Source: Bradyrhizobium sp. 4 | Lineage (GTDB): Bacteria; Pseudomonadota; Alphaproteobacteria; Rhizobiales; Xanthobacteraceae | DNA length: 64,000 nt | Assembly (NCBI RefSeq): GCF_023100905.1 | Contig: NZ_CP064686.1 | Coordinates: 6,262,001 to 6,326,000, forward strand | Reading direction: 5' to 3' | Shown here: positions 16,601 through 24,011 of the stretch, piece after piece | Numbering within the stretch: position 1 is the stretch's first letter | How the letters are laid out: every line of letters begins with the position of its first letter | Position numbers and translations under genes: made by a program | The notes under the pieces: model-generated | Told to the model about the DNA's origin: nothing | Databases searched by the model: none | Seen by the model: only the letters and a program-made list of their open reading frames with translations

Positions 16601-17025
16601 CGGCCCGCGATCTCGCGGGAGGGCTCGAGGCCGTCGAAGGGCAGCGTGTTCAGGCGCGGAAACACCAGCACGTCGACCGAGGGATCGAGGGCGTGGATTA
16701 CGCCGCCCAGCCGCTCTGCCCTGCTCTCGTCATCGCAGAGGAAGACGAGGCCGTCGCGGCCGGACTTCTCCCAGTGATCGAGCAGATGCAGCGCCAGCAT
16801 GCCGAGCGGCGATGAGGAGGCGATCGCGGAACGCGAGGCGCTCTTGTCCGGGCGCTTGCCTGTCGAGCTCGTGCTTTTCGAACTCGTGCTCTTCGAACTC
16901 TTGCTTTTCGCGCTCTTGCTTGTCGAGCCTTTGCTTTTCGAGCTCTTGCTTTTTGTCTTTATCGCGCCGGTCGTGGCCCGGGCTTTCCTGGTGGGCGCCA
17001 ATGTGTATCCAACTTTGTTTCGCAA
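13684..17025 (-). CDS. Mfd-like transcription-repair coupling translocase with Lys/Ser tail
   Basis: A 1113-residue member of the Mfd family, which moves along DNA to release stalled RNA polymerase and recruit excision repair. Residues 1-70 are a low-complexity Lys/Ser/Thr tail. Next come the UvrB-like N-terminal module (about 85-300), an RNA-polymerase-interacting segment (LVPPSDLAVIWPYAG, about 500-530), a RecG-like helicase core with Walker A GDVGFGKTE (about 610), DEEQ (about 714), SATPIPRTL and QLRGRVGRGG, and a C-terminal TRCF domain. It is slightly shorter than classical Mfd (about 1150-1180), and the polymerase-contacting region diverges. It may be a second, specialised copy; the standard mfd is not in the window. 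The gene ends 3 bases after the catalase fusion on the other strand. Confidence 0.85.
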   Translation of the reverse strand: MRNKVGYTLAPTRKARATTGAIKTKSKSSKSKGSTSKSAKSKSSKSTSSKSTSSTGKRPDKSASRSAIASSSPLGMLALHLLDHWEKSGRDGLVFLCDDESRAERLGGVIHALDPSVDVLVFPRLNTLPFDGLEPSREIAGRRSSVLRRLAKAKKPVFLVSTAEAIMERLPLPASWSRSSLTLKVGAPYSGPELETRLEALGYDLDEEAEYPGGVLFHGKTFEVFPAGALAPFRIEHSGDTIRKIVAVDPIEHEVVYETAELIIDPMSERIALGATRGQRATLPDYCSRARWIADAGVSAHAESWLGTIEDAAGRRDAEREYLGQADWKQLKKRISVLPRKAAFISTPEFSKLASPRKALRAFVADMQRGGSRLLFVAAVEDDLRAMERMSGIKAERLADWSEVTKARSREGALLADFDAGFIGAGRKPLVVVTASDVLGSRAHHPQPMARAWNPAFDHPDVPEKGAAIVHLQRGLAVLDGLQTLDMGKGSRREMIRLKFAGDNAVLVPPSDLAVIWPYAGEPGKLTLDKADGSSWWARRTEAEAEIQVAAKALAKHISQRLRRRAPKLVPPGPAYEKFVARFPYFTTVDQGQAIQDVLDDLAAGHPMDRVICGDVGFGKTEVALRAAAAVALSGKQVAIAAPTTVLARQHVETFRKRFGPLGIEVGSLSRASSGPETRETKEGLRRGTLKVVVGTQALAAKDVKFADLGLVIIDEEQHFGAAEKAKLSSLAKGAHSLWMSATPIPRTLAAGLAGFRDLSVIASPPVHRLPIVTRIAPLSDAAIAAALLRERRRHGQSFLICPRIQDLEPMLARVQSVAPELRIVCLHGRLPVDEIDDRMMSFVDGEADVLLATNIVESGLDIPRANTIVVCWPEKFGLAQLHQLRGRVGRGGTRAFAHLLTESTSEQSEKRLAVLEEFSKPGAGFAISERDLDLRGAGDLFSEQQSGHVQVFGPVLYSHLLKRASERGSDTGADLWVPDLNMPLADMLPEGYVQSEAVRLEIYGRAARCRSDDDLEDLEEEISRRFGRLPPEARDFFASARLRIDCKRRGIVRLDVGPEAVAATFLPGRLRKFRGKSEGQLLQRDGDRVVYAGRRDQDPFKRVEEFLDPLDA
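16862..16955 (-). repeat. Tandem repeat encoding the Lys/Ser tail of the Mfd-like protein
   Basis: About six imperfect copies of a roughly 15-base unit (minus strand AGCTCGAAAAGCA-like) encode repeated KSSKS-type pentapeptides. Copies are close enough in sequence to point to slippage expansion, so tail length may vary among strains. Confidence 0.6.
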
Positions 17026-17187
17026 ATAGAGGCGAGCGAGGACGAGCCCTCCCGTCGAGCTCCGTCGATAACGCGCCTCGGGCCTGAGCGCCCAATGACG
17101 TCATTACAATTTTGCAATTGCGTTGAAAAGCAGAGACAGGGGTAAAGGCAAGCGGCCTGAACGGGCATAAGGCTAACCGGCAGGCAG

Positions 17188-17448
17188 CTATTGCAGGACC
17201 TTCGGCAGCACCACGACCACGTCCACGCTCTGCGCGAGGATATGCGTTGCGACCACAGCGAGCTGGTGCGAGAACTCGTCCTCGATCTCGGCTGCGCAGT
17301 CTTCGTCGCTGGCAATGGCAAACAGCAGATTGCCGTCGATTTCGTCGAACCGGATGCCGGCGAAGAGGCGATCGAAAATCTCGGCGCCCGCGATGTACGC
17401 GATTCGCGCCTGGATGGCCTGGTCCTCGACGAGCGACAACTTCCTCAT
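17188..17448 (-). CDS. Hypothetical protein, 86 residues
   Basis: A compact acidic protein, MRKLSLVEDQAIQARIAYI onward, with a mixed alpha/beta pattern and a very hydrophobic C-terminal strand (VDVVVVLPKVLQ). No domain is recognised. The start at 17448 is preferred over an in-frame ATG at 17472 because the downstream form leaves room for the divergent gene at 17477. No signal peptide is seen. Codon use matches neighbours. Confidence 0.6.
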   Translation of the reverse strand: MRKLSLVEDQAIQARIAYIAGAEIFDRLFAGIRFDEIDGNLLFAIASDEDCAAEIEDEFSHQLAVVATHILAQSVDVVVVLPKVLQ

Positions 17449-17476
17449 GGACGCAACATATGGCCGCACCACCCGA

Positions 17477-18301
17477 ATGCAAGAGCAGGAGAGCGCTGGC
17501 GCCGCGTACCTTGCGAACTATATTGGTGACATCGTCCCGCCTGACCGCCGTTGGCCTTTGAGGAAATCCTTGATTCTGTTCCTGCTGCTGATCTTCCTGC
17601 CGATCGGCGTGTCGGCCGGCCGCTATTATTTGCGCGGCGACGGCCGCGGCAATTGGCAGACGGCGGATCGCTCCAGCGCCGGCCTGCTGCCGCCCGCATC
17701 CGCCAATCCCGACGCGCTGATCCGCGTGTTCGCCGCGCGCACGGTGCGCTGGCGCAGTATTTTTGCCGTCCACACCTGGATCGTCGTCAAGGAGAAGGGC
17801 GCCGCCACTTACAGCCGATACGACTACACGGGCTGGGGCGACCCGATTCGCAGCAACGGCTTTGCCCCCGACGGCCGCTGGTTCGGCGCCCTCCCGGAAA
17901 CCGTCGTCGCCGTCGACGGCGCGCGGGCCGAAGCGCTAATTCCCAAGATCCGTTCCGTCATCGAGAATTACAAGTTCCGGGCCTATGGCGACTACAGTGC
18001 CTGGCCGGGACCGAATTCCAACACCTTCGTGCAGGCCGCGCTGGACGCCGTTCCCGAGCTGCGCGCGGTGCTGCCGCCGACCGCCATCGGCAAGGACTTT
18101 CCCTACAGCGGACGCTGGGCCGGCATCACGGCGTCCGGCACCGGGCTCTACGCCTCGCTGTCGGGCTATCTCGGCATGACCATCGGCTGGGTCGAAGGGG
18201 TAGAGATCAATTTCCTCGGCGCGGTGCTCGGCCTCGACATCCGCCGCCCCGCGCTGAAGCTTCCAGGCATCGGCCGCCTGGGTGTCGCGGCCGGCGCGTA
18301 A
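17477..18301 (+). CDS. DUF3750 membrane-anchored protein
   Basis: A 274-residue protein of the DUF3750 family. A hydrophobic segment near residues 30-46 (SLILFLLLIFLPIGVSA) serves as signal anchor; the rest is predicted periplasmic. Family blocks include FAVHTWIVVKEKGAATYSRYD, GPNSNTFVQAALDAVPEL and WAGITASGTGLY. The PNSNTF and Cys-free pattern resembles papain-like or NlpC-like folds, but I cannot assign a catalytic centre. The chosen start leaves 28 bases to the divergent gene. Function unknown. Confidence 0.75.
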   Translation: MQEQESAGAAYLANYIGDIVPPDRRWPLRKSLILFLLLIFLPIGVSAGRYYLRGDGRGNWQTADRSSAGLLPPASANPDALIRVFAARTVRWRSIFAVHTWIVVKEKGAATYSRYDYTGWGDPIRSNGFAPDGRWFGALPETVVAVDGARAEALIPKIRSVIENYKFRAYGDYSAWPGPNSNTFVQAALDAVPELRAVLPPTAIGKDFPYSGRWAGITASGTGLYASLSGYLGMTIGWVEGVEINFLGAVLGLDIRRPALKLPGIGRLGVAAGA

Positions 18302-18488
18302 AGCATGACGGAGCAGTCCCATCAAAGTCGGTGCCCTCGCAAGCTTCCCGATATCACCCTTTCAATGTGTGCTTCAGGTCACAGCAGAATCGAGCGCCTC
18401 GGCCTAGAATGATCTTGCATGGCCGCAAACAAGGTAACGGCGGTACGCACCAGGCTGGAGAGGCGACCAACAGCTACGAACTTTTGAG

Positions 18489-18519
18489 GCCGCCCGGGTG
18501 AAGAACTCGGCGGCTTTTT
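18489..18519 (+). terminator. Terminator-like hairpin after DUF3750 gene
   Basis: GCCGCC (18489-18494) pairs with GGCGGC (18509-18514) across a 14-base loop and is followed by five Ts. It lies 188 bases after the DUF3750 stop, with no gene between. Confidence 0.5.
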
Positions 18520-18578
18520 CTCTGTCCGCGGAACGCGCGGCCGAAGCTTGTGTGCTGCCGGTGTGGCTACCGGAACTT

Positions 18579-18887
18579 CTATCGTTTGTCTGAGGGATCC
18601 GAGAGCCTCCGCTGATCGCGCTCTTCTTCGATCTGCCGTTCGGCCTCGAGCCAAAACTCCACGTCCCGATCGACCGGGCGACCGGCCTGCTCCCAGAGTT
18701 CGTACGCGCGCGCTCGTACCTTGCCGCGCCGCATCATGCGAAGCAGCTTTTGCTTAAGCTCCTCGGCGAAGTTCTTGAATCGCTGGACGGTGGTTTCGTC
18801 TTTGACGAGCGCAGCCGCTCGCGTTGCGAGTTCGATCTGGTGCTCTATCTTTTGCCGCTCGTCCACCGCAAACCCCGCCGAAGCCAC
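18579..18887 (-). CDS. DUF2934 domain protein, 102 residues
   Basis: The C-terminal half carries the DUF2934 motif (RARAYELWEQAGRPVDRDVEFWLEAERQI), a short helical module common in rhizobia and often found near stress genes. The N-terminal half is a charged helix, probably coiled coil (RQKIEHQIELATRAAAL, then FAEELKQKLLRMM). No signal or membrane segment. Function unknown. A second DUF2934 gene lies 260 bases upstream on the same strand. Confidence 0.75.
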   Translation of the reverse strand: MASAGFAVDERQKIEHQIELATRAAALVKDETTVQRFKNFAEELKQKLLRMMRRGKVRARAYELWEQAGRPVDRDVEFWLEAERQIEEERDQRRLSDPSDKR

Positions 18888-18964
18888 GGGCCTGCGTCGC
18901 AGCCCGTGCTGCTCACAACCTCAATTCCGGCTGGAAGGCTCTGTTCCGCCTTCAATGCCAGGTC

Positions 18965-19150
18965 TTAGTGCCACGTCGTGTCCGCTTCGACGATCACTGC
19001 TCTTGTTTCGGGATCTTCGGTCACATTACAGGTGCAGGGCATGCCCTCACCGCAGCGGCAGCCGCCCAATTCCTCGCTCCAGGCGCGGAGCGGATGGTTT
19101 TCGCAGACCCATCCCAGACCGTGGCAGAATGGGCATCTCTTGTCGGTCAC
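18965..19150 (-). CDS. Cys-rich mini-protein, possible zinc ribbon
   Basis: A 61-residue protein with nine possible ligands: C6, C9, C16, H19, C31, C33, C39, C41 and H10. The pattern C-P-F-C, then W-V-C-x2-H, then C-R-C and C-T-C suggests one or two small zinc sites. The GTG start overlaps the stop of the preceding DUF2934 gene (GTGA), so the two are translationally coupled. I recall similar short Cys/His proteins in Bradyrhizobium; no function is established. Confidence 0.65.
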   Translation of the reverse strand: MTDKRCPFCHGLGWVCENHPLRAWSEELGGCRCGEGMPCTCNVTEDPETRAVIVEADTTWH

Positions 19151-19308
19151 AGCGTATCCGGCGTCCGCATTGGGTTCGACTTGTCCTCGTTGCGCAACTC
19201 CTGCTCGGCCGCGTGCCAGAACTCTTCCTCGCGGCCTTCCGGCTTGCCAGCTCGCTCCCAAAGCCAGTGCGCACGTTCTCTGATGTCGTGATCGGTCGGC
19301 TCAGGCAT
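19147..19308 (-). CDS. DUF2934 mini-protein, 53 residues
   Basis: Almost the whole protein is one DUF2934 module (IRERAHWLWERAGKPEGREE, then FWHAAEQEL). The ATG at 19308 has AGGAG 6 bases upstream, which decides the start over a longer frame. The stop codon overlaps the GTG of the Cys-rich gene by four bases in total, marking a two-gene operon. Function unknown. Confidence 0.75.
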   Translation of the reverse strand: MPEPTDHDIRERAHWLWERAGKPEGREEEFWHAAEQELRNEDKSNPMRTPDTL

Positions 19309-19327
19309 TGCATCTCCTGCGAAGAGA

Positions 19328-19373
19328 CACGGCCCCACCCTGGGGGGTATGGGGGCTTGGAGGCGGGGCCGTG
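19328..19373 (-). repeat. Inverted repeat in the leader of the DUF2934/Cys-rich pair
   Basis: CACGGCCCC (19328-19336) and GGGGCCGTG (19365-19373) form a perfect 9-base-pair arm around 28 bases that contain a second small stem. It lies 20-65 bases before the DUF2934 start on the minus strand, so it may be a structured leader, an attenuator, or the end of an unseen upstream transcript. Confidence 0.45.
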
Positions 19374-19643
19374 CAGGCCAGCAAATCGGCGGCGACGCTG
19401 GCCCGCTGAGTCAAGCCTCGATGGTGCGCAAGAGTTCCTAGTTCGGAGCGGCGATCACGCGAGCTCGAACGAAGCCGCCGTCGCCGCCTTTTGCGGACCC
19501 CGCGATGAAGCGGTGCACTCCCGACGCGGCGCGTTCCGCGGGTATCGGGATGCCACGTCAGCCAGCAATTCAAACCAATCTGGCGTCGAGCAGCAGGCAG
19601 CGCAAGCTCGAGCAGGTCAGCGCGGCGAGCGAGAACGTTGTCG
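19374..19643. other. Gene-free stretch before the TRAP operon end
   Basis: With the inverted repeat at 19328-19373 this makes about 335 bases without a gene. Frames on both strands are Arg-rich and look like noise. I see no promoter consensus here. Confidence 0.4.
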
Positions 19644-20300
19644 TCAACCGAAATCCGCGATGCGGGCGTCGAGCGCAAACATGCTTTGATAAACTTCCGG
19701 CTCGCTCGCCCCGGCCATGACGTCGGGCGCAAGCTCGCTTGCCCGCTGCAAGGCAGCCTGCAACGAGGCGACGTCGAGCGCCTCGACCAGCAAAAGCCCC
19801 GCGAAGAAGCCCTCGTTCTTCCGCATGCCCTTTTCGGTCGTCCGCACCGACGTCCGCGCCTCGTCAGTCGCGCCGATCTGCACGGCGGCAACCCCGTCGC
19901 ACGCAACGAGCGCCTGAGCCAGACCCTGGAGATCTTTCGGCAACGTCTCTATCCGGAGCGCCACGATTGATGCGCCTTCGCCCCGCCCTTTCCGCGCGCT
20001 CATGACACCGCCGCCCCGCATGAAATTGCCGAGCTTCGGCATGATGCGCTGTGACCACGGCGTCGGTGCGTTGAGGCGCGCCAGATAGGCCTCGCCGTCG
20101 AGGACCTCCGGCGTCTCCAGCTCATACAGAATGAAGAAGCGGTCGATGTCGTCCCTTGCCGCGCGGAAGACACGCGATGCCAGGAAGCCCTTCGTCGTCA
20201 CGCGCTCGGTCGTGTGCTCACGCGTCAGCCAGTGCCGGTAGTCGGTCAGGTCGTGAGCCTCGACGTCGCTCCAGATGGCAAGAAATCCCGTGCCGCGCAT
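19644..20300 (-). CDS. Hypothetical protein, EthD/ferredoxin-like fold suspected
   Basis: A 218-residue soluble protein. The first half (GTGFLAIWSDVEAHDLTDY, then WLTREHTTERV and FFILYELETPEVL) resembles the alpha+beta barrel proteins that act on small ligands, such as EthD or DUF4286-like families; the second half repeats a similar pattern (FFAGLLLVEALDVASL). The start at 20300 is preferred over one 12 bases upstream. It is the last gene of the TRAP operon, 14 bases after aroQ, so it probably helps process the imported compound. Function inferred weakly. Confidence 0.65.
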   Translation of the reverse strand: MRGTGFLAIWSDVEAHDLTDYRHWLTREHTTERVTTKGFLASRVFRAARDDIDRFFILYELETPEVLDGEAYLARLNAPTPWSQRIMPKLGNFMRGGGVMSARKGRGEGASIVALRIETLPKDLQGLAQALVACDGVAAVQIGATDEARTSVRTTEKGMRKNEGFFAGLLLVEALDVASLQAALQRASELAPDVMAGASEPEVYQSMFALDARIADFG

Positions 20301-20314
20301 TGCGCCCTCCATGC

Positions 20315-20809
20315 TTACGCCTTGCCGCCGGCCGCAAGCCCGTGCAGAGCCGGTGCGATGGTCTCAGGCAATTGCCCCAACCGTTGGACGACCGCGAGCA
20401 TCGCGGCGAGATAGCCATATGGACCGAGACCGCAAATGACCGCCGTGCAGGCACTCGACGTGATCGAATGGCGGTGCAGCTCGTCCCGCGCGTGGATGTT
20501 CGAGATATGCACCTCGATCTTCACACCCTCGAAAATCTTCAGCGCATCGATCAGCGCGATCGAGGTGAATGAATAGGCCGCGGGATTCATGATGATGGCG
20601 TCCGCGTTGCCATGGGCGGACTGGATCAGGCTGACGAGCTCGCCCTCCATGTTCGTTTGATGGAACGACATCGAGACTCCGAGCTGATCGGCCAGCGCCT
20701 TGCAGCTCGCCTCGATCTCATCGAGCGTCGTCGAGCCGTAGATGTGAGGCTCGCGGATACCGAGGAAATTGAGATTGGGTCCGTTGAGGATCATGATCCT
20801 TGCGGCCAT
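20315..20809 (-). CDS. aroQ: Type II 3-dehydroquinate dehydratase
   Basis: Interconverts 3-dehydroquinate and 3-dehydroshikimate. From the start at 20809 the 164-residue protein has all type II active-site residues at the numbers known from M. tuberculosis: N12, R19, Y24, E99, H101 and R108, in ILNGPNLNFLGIREPHIYG and EVHISNIHARDE. The C-terminus is about 15 residues longer than the norm. It lies in the same operon as a TRAP importer, 31 bases after dctM, rather than with shikimate-pathway genes, so a catabolic role (quinate or shikimate use) is likely. The first methionine of the frame, 42 bases upstream, overlaps dctM and was rejected. Confidence 0.92.
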   Translation of the reverse strand: MAARIMILNGPNLNFLGIREPHIYGSTTLDEIEASCKALADQLGVSMSFHQTNMEGELVSLIQSAHGNADAIIMNPAAYSFTSIALIDALKIFEGVKIEVHISNIHARDELHRHSITSSACTAVICGLGPYGYLAAMLAVVQRLGQLPETIAPALHGLAAGGKA

Positions 20810-20840
20810 TTTCGTTTGTCCTTCTTTTGTGCCGACGCGT

Positions 20841-22121
20841 CTAGCCGGCAAACCATTTGGCCGGGATCGTCACCAGTCCCGGGAATAGCACCATCGCGAA
20901 CAGGACGATCAGTTGCGCGATCATGAAGGGCCAGACGCCCTTGATGATATCCTCCATGCTGATCCTGGAGACGCCGCAGACGACATTGAGCACGATGCCC
21001 ACCGGTGGCGTGATCAGGCCGATCGCATTGTTGATGATGAAGAGCACGCCGAAATAGACGGGGTCGATGCCCGCCGCCTTGACGATCGGCATCAGGATCG
21101 GCGTGAGAATGAGGATCGTCGGTGTCATGTCGAGCGCCGTCCCCACAATGACAACCACAACCATGATCGCGAGCATCAGCAGCGTGTTGTTGCCCATGAA
21201 GGGCTTCAGCAGGGTTACGACCTGCGCGGATATCTCGGACACGGTGATGAGCCAGGACGATACCAGCGCCGCAGCGACCAGGAACATGACGATGCTCGTC
21301 GTCACGGCAGAGGAGACGAAGATCGCGTAGAGCTGCGACAGTTTCAGCTCGCGGTAGACGCAGGTCGCGACGAACAGCGAATAGACGGCGACGACCACTG
21401 CGGCTTCCGTCGGCGTGAAGATGCCGAAGCGCAGGCCGACCACGATGATGACCGGCAGCATCAACGCCCAGAAGCCGTCGACGACGGCCTTGACGATCTC
21501 CGACCACGAGGCCCGTGGCGGCGGCGTCAGGTTCTCTTTCCGCACCACCCACGCCCAGGCCATACAGAGCCCTGCGCCGAGCAGCAGTCCGGGCACGATG
21601 CCAGCCAAAAACAGTTTCGAGATCGAGACGCCCGCGGCGACGCCGAAGATGACGAAGCCGATGCTGGGCGGGATGACGGGAGCAATGATGCCGCCCGCCG
21701 CCACGAGGCCCGCTGCATAGGACTTCTTGTGCCCCGCCGCCACCATCATGGGCACCAGAAGGGACGCGAGCGCCGCTGCATCGGCAGCCGCCGAGCCGGA
21801 CAGCGACGCGAGGATGCAGGAGGCAAGGATCGTGACATAGCCGAGCCCGCCACGGAAATGCCCGACCGCGACCAGCGCGACATTCACGATACGCTTGGCC
21901 AGCCCTCCCTTGTTCATGATCTCGCCCGCGAGCATGAAGAAGGGAATCGCCATCAGCGGAAAGCTGTCGGCGCCGTTGATGACATTCTGCGCCACGATCT
22001 GGGCGTCGAACATGTCGATCGTGCTCATCAGGGCCACGCCGCAGACGAGCAACGCAAAGGCGATCGGCATGCCCAGCGCCATGGCGCCCAGCAGCGAGAA
22101 GGTGAAGACGGCGATCGTCAT
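20841..22121 (-). CDS. TRAP transporter large permease (DctM type)
   Basis: A 426-residue inner-membrane protein with about twelve hydrophobic segments, the ion-coupled channel subunit of a tripartite TRAP importer. Signatures include LLVCGVALMSTIDMFDAQ, the loop GADSFPLMAIPFFMLAGEIM, and SAAADAAALASLLVPMM. The length is typical. It follows the small permease by 58 bases. With the DctP-type binder and DctQ-type subunit it would import an organic acid using a sodium or proton gradient. Confidence 0.93.
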   Translation of the reverse strand: MTIAVFTFSLLGAMALGMPIAFALLVCGVALMSTIDMFDAQIVAQNVINGADSFPLMAIPFFMLAGEIMNKGGLAKRIVNVALVAVGHFRGGLGYVTILASCILASLSGSAAADAAALASLLVPMMVAAGHKKSYAAGLVAAGGIIAPVIPPSIGFVIFGVAAGVSISKLFLAGIVPGLLLGAGLCMAWAWVVRKENLTPPPRASWSEIVKAVVDGFWALMLPVIIVVGLRFGIFTPTEAAVVVAVYSLFVATCVYRELKLSQLYAIFVSSAVTTSIVMFLVAAALVSSWLITVSEISAQVVTLLKPFMGNNTLLMLAIMVVVVIVGTALDMTPTILILTPILMPIVKAAGIDPVYFGVLFIINNAIGLITPPVGIVLNVVCGVSRISMEDIIKGVWPFMIAQLIVLFAMVLFPGLVTIPAKWFAG

Positions 22122-22179
22122 GACGCGATCCCGGTGGACTGCTGGATGTGGACGCCGCCTGGCACGGTTCGATAAGACA

Positions 22180-22689
22180 TCAGTGCTCTTCCGATTCCTT
22201 GACGGCCACCATGTCGGATTCGCTCGCCTGTCCAGTGAGCACGCGGACGAGGTCGTAGAGAAGGATCACTGCGGCCGACGCGCCGAAAATCACGCCGACC
22301 GCGTAAAAGATGGCCATCGAGAGACCGGTCGCCGGCGCGCGATCGTCAATGTTGATGATGGTCTGGCGCCAGCTTCCCGACAGCAGCAGCCAGTCGGCAA
22401 ACAGCATCAGGCAATAGTTGATAACGAAGCATATGCGCTTGCCAGAGGCCGGCAGCATCCGGACGAGGCTGTCGACGCCGAGATGGGCGTGCTCGCGAAG
22501 CGCGACGATTGCGCCCAGGAAGGTCAACCAGACCAGCAGCCAGCGCGACAACTCTTCGGAAATCGTGATTCCGGAGTTGAAGCCGTAGCGCAGGACGACA
22601 TTGCCGAAGACCAGGACCACCATCACCGCGAGGCACGCGGCAATGACGGCCTTCAGGAACGTGCAATAGAGGTCGAGAACTCGCGCCAT
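22180..22689 (-). CDS. TRAP transporter small permease (DctQ type)
   Basis: A 169-residue protein with four predicted membrane helices, starting in FLKAVIAACLAVMVVLVFGN and including the family block ISEELSRWLLVWLTFLGA. It bridges the large permease and the periplasmic binder. The cytosolic C-terminus is short and acidic. It is the second gene of the operon, 75 bases after dctP. Confidence 0.9.
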   Translation of the reverse strand: MARVLDLYCTFLKAVIAACLAVMVVLVFGNVVLRYGFNSGITISEELSRWLLVWLTFLGAIVALREHAHLGVDSLVRMLPASGKRICFVINYCLMLFADWLLLSGSWRQTIINIDDRAPATGLSMAIFYAVGVIFGASAAVILLYDLVRVLTGQASESDMVAVKESEEH

Positions 22690-22764
22690 GCGTGACGTCC
22701 GGACAAATGAGGGGCGGAGCCGACCACTGGCCGACTCCGACGCCTGCGTGACAGCAGAAGTCGA

Positions 22765-23781
22765 CTACTTCACGTCCTTGCGGATGCGCTCGACCTCTTC
22801 GTTGAAGAGCTTCACCGTCTCGGGACGAAGGCTGGCCGACGTCTTGTCCGCGACCGGCTGCGCTGCCTTCCGCATGCGCTCCGTTTCTTCAGGAGCGATC
22901 GCGTTGTACTGCATGCCCTTGGCCTGCAGCTCCGCCAGAGCCTTGTCGGTCTGGAGGCGGGTCTGCTCCTTCTGATAGCCGCGGCTTTCTTCATAGGCTT
23001 CGCGCATCAGGCCCTGCTCGGTTGGCGACAGCTTGTCCCAGAAGATCTTACTCACCAGGATGATGTTCAGGGTGAAAGTGTGATTGGTGGCGGAAACGTA
23101 CTTCTGCACTTCATAGAACTTGTTCGAGAGAATGACCGTGTAGGGATTCTCCTGGCCGTCGACGGTGCGGGTCTCGAGCGCCGAATACAGCTCACCGAAA
23201 GCCATCGGGACCGGATTTGCCTTAAAGGCACTGAAGCTTTCGAGATAGACCGGATTCGGAATCACACGAAGCTTGAGGCCGCTGAAGTCCTCGAGCTTGG
23301 TGATCGGACGGGTGCTGTTCGTGACGTTGCGGAAGCCCAGGCCCCAATATCCGAGGCCAATAAGCCCCTTCGACGGCAGCGTATCCATCATCGCCTTGCC
23401 GAATTTTCCGGTCGCGAGAGCATCGGCCTGCTCGGTCGTGTTGAACAGGAACGGGAAATCGATCAGACCGAATTCCGGAACGACGGTGGCAAGTGATGTC
23501 GTCGAGGCCGAGAGCATCTCCTGGGTGCCGCCGCGCAGCGCGGATTGCTGCTGCAACTCGTTGCCGAGCTGTGAGGCCGCGAACTCGCGGACCTTCATCT
23601 TGCCCCCGCTCTTCGCCAGCAGGATCTCGGCGAATTTCTGCACGCCAAAGCTGACGGGGTGATCGGTGTTGTTCAGGTGTCCCCACCTGATCGTGCGCTC
23701 CTGAACGTCCTGAGCGGATGCGCCGACCGTCAGCGCCACGCAGATCGCCGTCGCAGACAGCGCCCGTACCAGCAAGCTCAT
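22765..23781 (-). CDS. TRAP transporter substrate-binding protein (DctP type)
   Basis: A 338-residue periplasmic binder with a signal peptide (MSLLVRALSATAICVALTVG) and the family core: FAEILLAKSGGKMKVREFAASQLG, then GLKLRVIPNPVYLESF with the ligand-contacting Arg, and TRTVDGQENPYTVI. It is the first gene of the operon and is divergent from the GntR regulator, which probably controls it. The neighbouring dehydroquinase suggests a quinate- or shikimate-like ligand; this is inference. Confidence 0.92.
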   Translation of the reverse strand: MSLLVRALSATAICVALTVGASAQDVQERTIRWGHLNNTDHPVSFGVQKFAEILLAKSGGKMKVREFAASQLGNELQQQSALRGGTQEMLSASTTSLATVVPEFGLIDFPFLFNTTEQADALATGKFGKAMMDTLPSKGLIGLGYWGLGFRNVTNSTRPITKLEDFSGLKLRVIPNPVYLESFSAFKANPVPMAFGELYSALETRTVDGQENPYTVILSNKFYEVQKYVSATNHTFTLNIILVSKIFWDKLSPTEQGLMREAYEESRGYQKEQTRLQTDKALAELQAKGMQYNAIAPEETERMRKAAQPVADKTSASLRPETVKLFNEEVERIRKDVK

Positions 23782-23877
23782 CGTTTTCCTCCCTGTTCGA
23801 ACGGGCGCGAACGGCGGCTTAAGCCATCATTTTTCGCACCCTCAGTCCATTTAGACATCACACATGTATTTCTATGT

Positions 23878-23909
23878 CAAATGATGATATCTAATTCATA
23901 TGATGATTT
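23878..23909. promoter_or_regulatory. Direct repeat, candidate GntR operator
   Basis: CAAATGATGATAT (23878-23890) and CATATGATGATTT (23897-23909) agree at 11 of 13 positions and are set 19 bases apart, close to two helical turns. They lie in the AT-rich gap between dctP and the divergent GntR-family gene, a natural place for the operator of the FCD regulator. Binding is inferred, not shown. Confidence 0.45.
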
Positions 23910-24011
23910 ATCGTACGTCCGACATTTGAAATCTGCTATATTGCTGGCAACACTGATGGTTCCGCCGCCTCCGAAGTGGCTGACCGATCGCGACAGGTGG
24001 GATCAGAAGGC

